A DNA stretch of 11,443 nt from Burkholderiaceae bacterium (GTDB taxonomy: Bacteria; Pseudomonadota; Gammaproteobacteria; Burkholderiales; Burkholderiaceae). Every line of letters begins with the position of its first letter. Within the stretch, counting starts at the first letter, position 1. The stretch lies in contig JAGOCV010000111.1 in NCBI GenBank assembly GCA_017998575.1, forward strand, positions 1-11,443, read 5' to 3'. A program made the position numbers and the translations under genes. The notes under the pieces are model-generated. The model had not been told where the DNA came from and searched no databases. It worked only from the letters and a program-made list of their open reading frames with translations. Of this stretch, positions 1-6,309 are shown in pieces.

Positions 1-12
1 TGCTGTTGATGT

Positions 13-39
13 CACCGCCACCCTTGTGAGGTGGCGGTG
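13..39. repeat. perfect 10-bp hairpin
   Basis: Bases 13-22 (CACCGCCACC) are the exact reverse complement of 30-39, with a 7-base loop. No T-run follows the stem on either strand, so it does not look like an intrinsic terminator. It overlaps the larger inverted repeat at 36-111 by four bases (36-39), so the two structures cannot both form fully. What lies to the left of the window is unknown; the hairpin could belong to the 3' end of a neighbouring gene. Confidence 0.6.
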
Positions 40-111
40 GCCCAGGCAGGTTGGCGTACCGGGATGAATGATCAAGACCGGCGAGACTCGCGTCTCCCCG
101 CCTGGGCCACC
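36..111. repeat. long inverted repeat, 12-bp perfect arms
   Basis: Bases 36-47 (GGTGGCCCAGGC) are the exact reverse complement of 100-111. Pairing continues inward for two more pairs (49-50 with 97-98) after one mismatch. The 52-base interior holds a further small dyad, GAGAC (83-87) with GTCTC (92-96). Six A residues follow on the plus strand (112-117), which is the wrong polarity for a plus-strand terminator. Function unknown; a structured mobile-element end or a regulatory RNA fold are possibilities only. Confidence 0.55.
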
Positions 112-221
112 AAAAAAGGAAAGCACAGACGAGATGAAAGCCGGAGTGCGGATGCATTGCAGCTCTCAAGTCGATCATTCATTTTCAGGACGCCAATCCT
201 GCTCGCACAAATGTACGAAGG

Positions 222-235
222 AAGCAGTATATCCA
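222..235. repeat. left copy of 14-bp direct repeat flanking the low-GC gene pair
   Basis: The 14-mer AAGCAGTATATCCA occurs here and again, in the same orientation, at 1669-1682. This copy lies 24 bases beyond the stop codon of the DUF1828-like gene. An exact 14-bp match in 11 kb is not impossible by chance, but its placement just outside both ends of a compositionally distinct two-gene block suggests an att-type or insertion boundary. Sequence left of this copy stays moderate in GC, so it is not a clean return to the operon's composition. Confidence 0.45.
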
Positions 236-259
236 GGGCATCGAGGGCGCCCCAGTATG

Positions 260-1054
260 TCAATGAACCGTTGGGTCCAAGCCCAGCGCCTCTCGCACGA
301 TGCGCTTGCAGGCCGCCGCTTCGTCCCCCCGGAAATTGGGAACGGCAGTGAGGTGGTTGTTGGCGCGCTGGCGTGTCTTACCTTTGACGGCGCCCTCAGT
401 CTCCAGAAGCGCGACCACCTTGCAATCGACCTGCTTGTTCTCGGCGTAGGACTGCAAGAGCAGCGCTTCCATCACATGCGAATCGTCGATGCCGAAGAAG
501 ACGGCCACAGGCGGTCGATTGGGCGCAAGGATCGCGAGTTCTGCCGAGACGTCCGGGATAAGAGGGCTGACCACGTAGTCCTCCACGATCTGTGCCCGAT
601 CGCCAGCCATCTGCCGAATCAGGTTCGATGCGTCCTCTCGAAACGTGCTGAGCGTGCGTTCTTGCGTCGTCAGCAACAAGTCCTGCACTCGCAACATGAA
701 GGCCATGAAGCGCATCGCGACACGGCCAACGTCTTGTTCATCAACGCTGTCGGTCTTCAATTCGCCGGACTCCTGATCGAAAAGGACGGCATATTGCGAT
801 CGCAACTCTGAAAGCATGGCGCTGCGCGACTTGTTGGTGAGATCCACCCCCGAGGCTTCAAGCGTCGCCATCGTGAGACCGTCGTCCTGAACGAAGTACC
901 GACCAGCGACATCTGGTCCAATCACGTAGAAGCCTATGTGATCGCCATTCATTCCCTCATGCCCGGTGCCCACGGCATAGCCCGCCGGTATCTCGTGAAC
1001 CGACAGCATGCCGCAGAACGCCTGGCACAGTTCTTCCTTGATCATGCTTGCCAT
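260..1054 (-). CDS. DUF1828-like domain protein, function unknown
   Basis: A 264-residue soluble protein without signal peptide or membrane segment. Residues 37-72 (GDHIGFYVIG, then FVQDDGLTMATLEASG) fit my memory of the DUF1828 pattern, in which a glycine-aspartate segment is followed by a strand and a D-D-G turn. The C-terminal part (about 135-264) may correspond to the DUF1829 region often fused to it, with a hydrophobic strand at 182-189 and a helix at 191-206. No catalytic motif is evident. The ATG at 1054 is supported by GGAGGG six bases upstream, although a second Met lies three codons in. The gene overlaps the end of the upstream gene by 13 bp, so the two are probably made together. 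GC is markedly below that of the neighbouring operon, suggesting transfer. The family name is moderately sure; the role is unknown. Confidence 0.75.
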   Translation of the reverse strand: MASMIKEELCQAFCGMLSVHEIPAGYAVGTGHEGMNGDHIGFYVIGPDVAGRYFVQDDGLTMATLEASGVDLTNKSRSAMLSELRSQYAVLFDQESGELKTDSVDEQDVGRVAMRFMAFMLRVQDLLLTTQERTLSTFREDASNLIRQMAGDRAQIVEDYVVSPLIPDVSAELAILAPNRPPVAVFFGIDDSHVMEALLLQSYAENKQVDCKVVALLETEGAVKGKTRQRANNHLTAVPNFRGDEAAACKRIVREALGLDPTVH

Positions 1055-1551
1055 GGTTGACCCTCCAATTCATAGGGCGGGGTTTTGGACAGTCGAAACA
1101 CTCGATCCGCTCGGCGGTATGCGTCCTCCGCGCGTGTAATGCCAAGCGCCAGCTCCCGGTGAAACGAACTCCAATGAGGGAGGCGTTTATCGTCGCAGAC
1201 CAAGCGCCCGCATGCCTTGCCCTCGTCATCACAAATGCAGTGCATATGCCAGCCTGGCTCGCCGGCATGGTACTCATATCGGCAGAGTACAAGCATCTCG
1301 GACCTGACTTCCTTGCCCAAGTAAAACATCGCCCGTTGCAAGTCCAACCGATAGGCCATCAGCAGTCGAAACGACTCGCCTTCGCATGAAAATCGAACAA
1401 GACGCCATGTGTACTTACCCGGCACCTTGAAGCCGGCCCCACGCACCGGGAATGCGGTCCGGGGCATCCTTTCACCTGTTTTCCACGATCCAACGTCTTT
1501 GATGGTTTTCTGGCCATTGATGACACGTCGCAGCTTCACAAGCCCCTCCAT
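1042..1551 (-). CDS. unrecognised 169-aa protein paired with the DUF1828-like gene
   Basis: I do not recognise this family. With the ATG at 1551 it has 169 residues; the frame also allows a TTG start at 1587 (181 residues). Neither has a good ribosome-binding site, so the start is uncertain. The N-terminal third is basic (KLRRVINGQKTIKDVGSWKTG). Strands follow around residues 47-76, then a distinctive stretch at 90-109: CRYEYH, a GEPGW turn, and HMHCICDD, giving an H102-x-H104 pair with C105 and C107. The C-terminus is helical and charged (131-153). An HxH after a Y-x-H strand is seen in metal-dependent nucleases and HUH endonucleases, but no matching catalytic tyrosine motif is clear, so this is speculation. 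The 13-bp overlap with the next gene indicates a functional pair. Confidence 0.7.
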   Translation of the reverse strand: MEGLVKLRRVINGQKTIKDVGSWKTGERMPRTAFPVRGAGFKVPGKYTWRLVRFSCEGESFRLLMAYRLDLQRAMFYLGKEVRSEMLVLCRYEYHAGEPGWHMHCICDDEGKACGRLVCDDKRLPHWSSFHRELALGITRAEDAYRRADRVFRLSKTPPYELEGQPWQA

Positions 1552-1664
1552 GGTGTTCGATTTGAGGGGCGGCAAAACATGAAACAAGGCGACGCAGCTC
1601 GCCGAACGGCCTCCCCCAAGAATGGTGAGCGGCCCAAAGCCATGCCAACTCCACCAAAATTAAG

Positions 1665-1693
1665 CCCTAAGCAGTATATCCACACCCCTAAGC
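1665..1693. repeat. 8-bp direct repeat, 21-bp period, at the operon/module border
   Basis: CCCTAAGC occurs at 1665-1672 and at 1686-1693, exactly 21 bases (two helical turns) apart. The second copy covers the stop codon of the FAD monooxygenase (TAG, complement of 1688-1690). The first overlaps the right copy of the 14-bp flanking repeat. Paired sites one face apart on the helix suit a recombinase or regulator, but may be coincidence. Confidence 0.35.
1669..1682. repeat. right copy of 14-bp direct repeat; possible -10 for the gene pair
   Basis: This is the second copy of AAGCAGTATATCCA (first at 222-235). It sits five bases beyond the stop codon of the last operon gene, exactly where composition drops from high to moderate GC. 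Read on the minus strand it contains TATACT (1678 down to 1673), a good -10-like hexamer pointing toward the 169-aa gene, but I see no convincing -35 about 17 bases upstream. A role as boundary and as promoter are both possible. Confidence 0.4.
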
Positions 1694-3322
1694 GCCACGC
1701 ACCCGATCGATCAAGGCCAAGGGATCGGCCGGCAGTTCATCGCCGCGCCAGGCCACGTGCTGGTCCGGCCGCGACAGCACCCAGCGCTGCCGATACAAGC
1801 CTGAGCTCAGGTCCACCACGCGCAGCGGCAGGCCGCGCTGGTTCGCGGCGTCGAGCAAGGGGCCTGCGTCGGCCTGGGGGTCCGTGCGCAGCAAGGCGAA
1901 ACCGTCGCCCATCGCATCGTAGAGCGAGCGTCCGTCGGCCAGCCACACGTGCGGCGTGCGGCAGCCCGGCACGGTGGACGGTGTGAAGCTGTCCATGGTG
2001 TAGCCGGGCGGGCTTTCGCCATCGGGCACGATCAGAGGCGAGGCGTCGTAGAAGTAGCCGAAGTTCAAGCCCGCGCAGCAGTACTGCTTCACGTTGAGGT
2101 CGTACAGGGTCTTGCCGGCGGCGGCGCGCAGGGCCTCACCAACCGGGCCTTCGACCTCCAGGTCGGCGGGCACGCTCTCGCGCTCTTTCTGCAGCGCGAT
2201 GGCATGGTTCATCGCGAAGCGCGACACCTGCTCGGTGATGGGCAGGCGCTCGGCTTCGTAGGCGTCCAACGCGCGCGGCCCCGCCCATCCGTTCAGGTGC
2301 CCGGCCAGCAGCCACGAGAGGTTCATGGCGTCGGCGATGCCGGCGTTCATGCCGTAGCCGGCCATGGGCACCCAGAGGTGCGCGGCGTCGCCGCAGATGA
2401 AGACGCGCCGCTCGCGCAGCTTGTCGGCCACGAGGCGGCGGCCGATCCAGTCTTCCTTCGAGATGACGTCGTAGCGGAAGTCCGCGCCCACGCCGAGGAT
2501 GGTGCGGATCGAGGCGTCGCGGTCCACCGACTCGAAGTCGGTCTCGCCCGGGCGCAGGTAGTTGTGCAGCACGAAGGTCTCGATGCCGTCGATGGCGTAC
2601 ACGTTGCCGCTGCGGCGCGGGTTGTACGAGAAGGTGGCCCAGGCCGGCGGGTGTTGGGCGCGCCGCAGCAGGTCGGGCGCGCGCAGGAAGGTGGACTGCA
2701 CCCGCTGCACCACCTCCACGCCGTGCAGCGTGGCGCCGATTTTCTTGCGCACACCGGAGCGGCCGCCGTCGCAGCCGATGAGGTAGTCGGCGCGCAGCCG
2801 AACGGTCGCGCCGCTGTCGAGGTCGGTGGCCTGGGCGCTCACGCCGGTGCCGTCCTGCGCGAGGTCGTCGACGCGGGTGCGCGAGAGGATGCGCACGCCG
2901 GGCGTGGCGGCCGCGTGCTCGAACAGCACGGGCTCCAGGTAGATCTGGTTGATGCGGTGCGGCGGCTCGGGCGTGGGCCAGCCGGTGTCGGGGCCTTGCG
3001 TGGCGGTGTAGCGGTCGCGGCGCGAGGGAATGGAGATGCGCGAGAGTTCGTCGCCGGTGAAGGTGGTGCGGTAGGCCACGTCGGCCGGGTGGTCCGCTGG
3101 CAGGCCGGTGTCGCGCAAGGCTTGGGCCACGCCAAGGCGGCGGAAGATTTCCATCGAGCGCGCCGAGACGTGGTTGCACTTGGCCTCGGGCCGTTCGCCA
3201 CGCGGGCGCTGTTCGACCAGCAGCACGTCGATGCCGCGCTGCGCGAGGTCGATGGCGAGGGTGAGGCCGACCGGGCCGCCGCCGACGATCAGGACCTGGG
3301 CTTGGTGGGTGGTCGTGCTCAT
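1688..3322 (-). CDS. class A FAD-dependent aromatic monooxygenase
   Basis: A 544-residue NAD(P)H- and FAD-dependent hydroxylase of the FAD_binding_3 (phenol/2,4-dichlorophenol hydroxylase) type, expected to add one oxygen to an aromatic ring in the cytoplasm. The N-terminal Rossmann motif is GGGPVG (14-19), the DG motif is GCDGGRSGVRK (183-193), and the FAD-ribityl GD motif is GDAAHLWVPMAGYGMN (311-326), with Ala at 321 where Gly is usual. The last roughly 140 residues match the thioredoxin-like C-terminal domain of this subgroup. The ATG at 3322 places the Rossmann strand at the normal distance from the N-terminus; a longer open frame upstream is only read-through of the overlapped gene. ATGA overlap with the preceding oxidase and no ribosome-binding site argue for translational coupling. 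It is the last operon gene. The substrate cannot be read from sequence; a hydroxylated benzoate or phenylacetate-like product of this operon is a guess. Confidence 0.9.
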   Translation of the reverse strand: MSTTTHQAQVLIVGGGPVGLTLAIDLAQRGIDVLLVEQRPRGERPEAKCNHVSARSMEIFRRLGVAQALRDTGLPADHPADVAYRTTFTGDELSRISIPSRRDRYTATQGPDTGWPTPEPPHRINQIYLEPVLFEHAAATPGVRILSRTRVDDLAQDGTGVSAQATDLDSGATVRLRADYLIGCDGGRSGVRKKIGATLHGVEVVQRVQSTFLRAPDLLRRAQHPPAWATFSYNPRRSGNVYAIDGIETFVLHNYLRPGETDFESVDRDASIRTILGVGADFRYDVISKEDWIGRRLVADKLRERRVFICGDAAHLWVPMAGYGMNAGIADAMNLSWLLAGHLNGWAGPRALDAYEAERLPITEQVSRFAMNHAIALQKERESVPADLEVEGPVGEALRAAAGKTLYDLNVKQYCCAGLNFGYFYDASPLIVPDGESPPGYTMDSFTPSTVPGCRTPHVWLADGRSLYDAMGDGFALLRTDPQADAGPLLDAANQRGLPLRVVDLSSGLYRQRWVLSRPDQHVAWRGDELPADPLALIDRVRGA

Positions 3323-4458
3323 GCGGCGCGCAGGTGGGAAGGCCGCAATTCGTCGATGCGCCGGCAGCCCAGCAGGGCCAGGCTGGTCCTGATCTCGCTC
3401 TGAAGAATGCCGATCGCCTGCTCCACGCCGGCCTGCCCGCCGACCGACGCGGCGTACAGCATGGGCCGGCCCAGGAACACCAGGCGCGCGCCGAGCGCCA
3501 GGGCTTTGAGCGCATCGGTGCCGCGGCGGATGCCGCCGTCCAGGCAAACCGGCAGCCCATCCGCGGCGTCCAGCACCTCGGGCAGCACGTCCAGCGGCGC
3601 GGCCGCGCCGTCGAGCTGGCGGCCGCCGTGGTTGGAGACGATGAGGCCGTCCGCCCCGGCCTCGCGGGCCAGGCGCGCGTCGTCGGCGCTGAGCACGCCC
3701 TTGATGAGCAGCGCCCCGCTCCACTGGCGGCGGATGAAGGCGACGTGGGCCCAGGTGAGGCGGTCGCGGTCAGAGCGGGCGGCGGCCGTGGGGGTGGCGA
3801 TGATGGGCCGGCCCGTGGGCTCGCCGCCGAAGTTGGGCAGGCGGGGCATGCCATCGCTCAGCAGCGTGCGCGCGAAGGTGCCGCACAGCCAGCGCGGGTG
3901 CAGCACGCCGTCCACGGCGAGCGAGAGGCGCGGCTTGAGCGGGATGGTGAAGCCCAGGCGGCGGTCGCGGTCGCGGTTGGAGGCGATCGGCACGTCCACC
4001 GTGATGACGAGCACGCCCACCCGGGCGTTGCGCAGCCGCGCGAGCAAGGCGTTGATGCGCGCTTCATCGCCGGGGATGTAGCCCTGGTACCAGCTGCCCG
4101 GCGCGGCTTCCATCACCTGTTCCAGCGGTACGCTGGAGGCGGCGCTGAGCACGAAGGGGATGCCGCTGGCATGCGCGCCCTGCGCGAGCGCGAGGTCGGC
4201 GCGATGGGCGAACAGCGCGCAACCGCCCATGGGCGCGATGCCGAAGGGCGAGGCGTGTGTGGTGCCGAACAGCGTGGTCGTCGGGTCCACGGTGGCCACG
4301 TCCACCAGCGTGCGCGGCACGAAGGCCCAGCGCTCGAAGGACCGCGCGTTGGCCAGCACCGAGGCGCCGCGTTCCGAGCCGTTGGCCGCGAAGCCGTGGA
4401 GCGCGCGCGGCAGGCGCGAGCGCGCGGCGGCCTCGAAGTCGTCGAGGTTGAGGATCAC
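3319..4458 (-). CDS. FMN-dependent alpha-hydroxy-acid dehydrogenase, (S)-mandelate dehydrogenase-like
   Basis: A 379-residue TIM-barrel flavoenzyme that should oxidise a 2-hydroxy acid to the 2-keto acid. Family residues are present: PRTLVDV (48-54), Tyr127 in the Q-G-Y strand, Asp155 in TVDVP, Lys253 in LIKGV, catalytic His277 and Arg280 in SNHGGR, DGGIRRG (307-313) and LGRP (329-332). The LHPRW and DGMPRLPNF segments (186-190, 202-210) resemble the loop of Pseudomonas membrane-bound mandelate dehydrogenase (MdlB), more than glycolate oxidase. Odd: the usual Y-D-Y near the N-terminus is H-G-F (21-23), replacing the substrate-binding Tyr by Phe23, and the following acidic loop is lost. The start is GTG, four bases after the enolase-like gene, without a clear ribosome-binding site; the end overlaps the monooxygenase as ATGA. 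Context with benzoylformate decarboxylase supports an aryl 2-hydroxy acid substrate; lactate or glycolate are less likely. Confidence 0.88.
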   Translation of the reverse strand: MILNLDDFEAAARSRLPRALHGFAANGSERGASVLANARSFERWAFVPRTLVDVATVDPTTTLFGTTHASPFGIAPMGGCALFAHRADLALAQGAHASGIPFVLSAASSVPLEQVMEAAPGSWYQGYIPGDEARINALLARLRNARVGVLVITVDVPIASNRDRDRRLGFTIPLKPRLSLAVDGVLHPRWLCGTFARTLLSDGMPRLPNFGGEPTGRPIIATPTAAARSDRDRLTWAHVAFIRRQWSGALLIKGVLSADDARLAREAGADGLIVSNHGGRQLDGAAAPLDVLPEVLDAADGLPVCLDGGIRRGTDALKALALGARLVFLGRPMLYAASVGGQAGVEQAIGILQSEIRTSLALLGCRRIDELRPSHLRAA

Positions 4459-4462
4459 GGCG

Positions 4463-5587
4463 TCAGGCCCGCAGCGCCTGCACGGCGCCGGGGATCAGGT
4501 CGAAGCCCAGGCCGGGCGCTTCCGACATGGTGATGCGGCCACCCACCGGCTCGGGGAAGCCCTGGTAGAGGTGCTTCATCATGGCCACCACCGGCAGGTG
4601 CCATTCGACCTTGGTGCCGTTGCCCACGCCGGCCTGCAGGTGCATGTTGTGCAGCGGGTAGGCGCCGCCGCTGGTGATGGAGACGTTGAAGGCGTTGGCC
4701 AGCGCGGCGATGCGCACGCACTGCGTGAAGCCGCCGGTGATGACCACGTTGGGCTGCACGAAGTCCACGCTGCGCGCCATCAGCCAGTCGCGGAAGCGGT
4801 AGGCCAGGCCTTCGTTCTGGCCGCAGGTCAGCGGCATGCCGGTGCGCGCGCGCAGGTCGGCCATGGCCAGCACGTCGTTCTGGGTGATCGGCTCTTCGAA
4901 GAAGCCGAGGTTGCAGTCGGCGGTCAGGCGGATCAGGCGCTCGGCGTGGTAGGCGTCGAGGCCGCAGTTGGCATCCATGTAGAGCGAGACCTCGTCGCCC
5001 GCGGCCTCGCGCACGGCGCGCACGCGCCGGGCGTCTTCCTGGATCACGGCCATGAGGCTTCGGTTCTCGCGGCGCGGCAGCGCGCGAAAGCCCACCACCA
5101 TCTTCAGGTGCTCGATGCCCTCGGCAGACAGGGACTTGACCGCGCTGCGCAGACCGTCGATGTCGAGGAACTCGAAGCCGAAGGTGGCGTAGATGTCGAG
5201 TTCCTTGCGCGCCGCGCCGAGCAGGCGCCAGATCGGCTGCTTCAGCGCCTTGCCCTTGATGTCCCACAGCGCCACGTCGATGGCCGCGATGGCGTGCTGC
5301 GCATAGCCGGTCTGGCCGCGCGAGGCGGTGAGCCAGTACATCTGCTCCCAGCGCGCCTCGTGCGCCAGGGGGTCGGTGCCGATGAGGGCCGGCGCGAGCA
5401 CGTGGGTGACGATGGACTCGGCCACCTTCTCCTGCGTGATCGCGGTCAGGCCGTGGCCGATGAAACCTTCGTCGGTCTCGACCTCGACCACGCAGCAGCC
5501 GAGCGCTTCCTTGTGCTGGCCGCCGCCGGGCACGTCGAGCGTGAAAGGAATGTGGAGCGCGGTGGCGGTGATGCGGGTGATTTTCAT
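4463..5587 (-). CDS. enolase-superfamily mandelate racemase/muconate lactonizing-like protein
   Basis: A 374-residue enzyme with the N-terminal capping domain (about 1-125) and a C-terminal barrel. Such enzymes use Mg2+ to stabilise the enolate of a carboxylate, for racemisation or dehydration. Visible are Lys162 in HLKMVVG, the first metal ligand Asp205 in YMDANCG, and FFEEP (229-233). The normal third ligand motif G-E-N reads GQNE (256-259). The second Lys of K-x-K is Val164, and the Asp and His of the mandelate racemase catalytic dyad align by eye with Asn280 (QPNVV) and Ser306/Gly307. A conserved-looking HNMH (313-316) and VEWH (327-330) may supply other acid/base groups. It is therefore probably not a classical mandelate racemase, though it sits where MdlA would. 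The ATG overlaps the amdA stop as ATGA, with no ribosome-binding site. Superfamily is sure; reaction is unknown. Confidence 0.88.
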   Translation of the reverse strand: MKITRITATALHIPFTLDVPGGGQHKEALGCCVVEVETDEGFIGHGLTAITQEKVAESIVTHVLAPALIGTDPLAHEARWEQMYWLTASRGQTGYAQHAIAAIDVALWDIKGKALKQPIWRLLGAARKELDIYATFGFEFLDIDGLRSAVKSLSAEGIEHLKMVVGFRALPRRENRSLMAVIQEDARRVRAVREAAGDEVSLYMDANCGLDAYHAERLIRLTADCNLGFFEEPITQNDVLAMADLRARTGMPLTCGQNEGLAYRFRDWLMARSVDFVQPNVVITGGFTQCVRIAALANAFNVSITSGGAYPLHNMHLQAGVGNGTKVEWHLPVVAMMKHLYQGFPEPVGGRITMSEAPGLGFDLIPGAVQALRA

Positions 5588-6309
5588 GGCGGGAGTAGGA
5601 AGAGGCGGCCGCCGGCGGCGCTGCTGCGCGGGTCCAGGCCTGCGGTTCGCACCACGTCCCGGAAGCCGCAGGGCGAACTGCCGATGGCGGGAATGCCGAG
5701 CTGGTCTTCCAGCGCGGCGATGGCGTCCAGCGTCAGCAGGCCGCCGCAGGACATGAAGAGGGCTTGCGCACCGGGCGCTCTGGCGTGCACCTTTCGGCTT
5801 AGCGCGATCAGGCGCTCGGTGGAGACTTCGGCCGCGCCGCCGACGGGCTCGATGCCCAGGCCTTCGATGGCGGTGACCTGAAAGCCCAGGGCGCCGAGGT
5901 AGGCCACCAGGCGCTCGTTGAGTTCGTCGATGTACGAGGTGGCCACCGCGACGCGCTGCACACCCAGGGCCTGCAGGGCCGAGACCACGGCGTGGCTCAT
6001 GGTGGTGCAGGGCACGCCGGTGGCCTGCTGCATGGCGTCGCGCAGCTGGTCGGTGAAGGCTGGCCCCTGGTAGAAGCTGAGCGAGGTGCCCATGAGCGAG
6101 ATCGCCTGGGCGCCGTCGGCGCGCAGGGCGCGGGCGTGATCGACGATCTGGTCCACCACCGGTGCGAAGCCCCGGGGCGAGACACCGTCGATGCCCAGGC
6201 CGCGCGCGATGAAGTCGACGCGATCGCCGTACAGCAGGGGCGCATCGGGCGGCACGCGCCCGTGGGCCGGCGGCACGATCAGGCCGATGCGAGGGCGCGG
6301 TGCGCTCAT
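5584..6309 (-). CDS. amdA: arylmalonate decarboxylase (AMDase)
   Basis: A 241-residue member of the Asp/Glu racemase superfamily, nearly the length of the 240-residue Bordetella bronchiseptica arylmalonate decarboxylase as I recall it, and collinear with it. Such enzymes remove CO2 from arylmalonates without cofactor, giving a chiral 2-arylcarboxylate. The key residues fall at the same numbers: Gly74-Thr75-Ser76 in SLMGTSLSFY, Tyr126 in ATSYIDELNERL, and the single catalytic Cys188 in SCGGLLTLDAI. Racemases and maleate isomerases of the family carry a second Cys where this has Gly74, which argues for decarboxylase. The pocket differs a little: Met159 is Ala159 and Tyr48 is Phe48, while Val43 and Val156 are kept. 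The ATG at 6309 is chosen because it aligns with the family N-terminus and overlaps the Bug receptor stop as ATGA; a longer frame to 6348 lies inside that gene. Cytoplasmic. Natural substrate is inferred from context only. Confidence 0.93.
   Translation of the reverse strand: MSAPRPRIGLIVPPAHGRVPPDAPLLYGDRVDFIARGLGIDGVSPRGFAPVVDQIVDHARALRADGAQAISLMGTSLSFYQGPAFTDQLRDAMQQATGVPCTTMSHAVVSALQALGVQRVAVATSYIDELNERLVAYLGALGFQVTAIEGLGIEPVGGAAEVSTERLIALSRKVHARAPGAQALFMSCGGLLTLDAIAALEDQLGIPAIGSSPCGFRDVVRTAGLDPRSSAAGGRLFLLPP

Noticed and set aside
112..117. Run of six A after the inverted repeat, as part of an intrinsic terminator
   Set aside because: On the plus strand a T-run would be needed after the stem; on the minus strand the T-run comes before it, so the polarity is wrong for both.
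72..263. Minus-strand 63-codon frame starting at a TTG that overlaps the DUF1828-like stop codon
   Set aside because: No ribosome-binding site, TTG start, no recognisable motif, and it runs through the inverted repeat; too weak to call.
68..811. Plus-strand open frame of 247 codons in the low-GC region
   Set aside because: It is antisense to the DUF1828-like gene, which has a strong GGAGGG site and family-like pattern; the antisense product shows no domain.
1949..3403. Long plus-strand open frame of 484 codons opposite the FAD monooxygenase
   Set aside because: It is a mirror frame of a high-GC gene; the product is a low-complexity His/Ala/Gly/Arg-rich string with no domain, while the minus strand encodes a complete flavoenzyme.
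3323..3724. N-terminal extension of the FAD monooxygenase to 3724
   Set aside because: The extra 134 residues are out-of-frame translation of the upstream oxidase; the Rossmann motif sits at the expected distance from the ATG at 3322.
4160..5881. Plus-strand open frame of 573 codons, and similar long ones at 3334-4533, 6300-7538, 7375-8910 and 8931-10772
   Set aside because: All lie opposite well-supported enzymes, have shadow-frame composition, and lack ribosome-binding sites and recognisable motifs.
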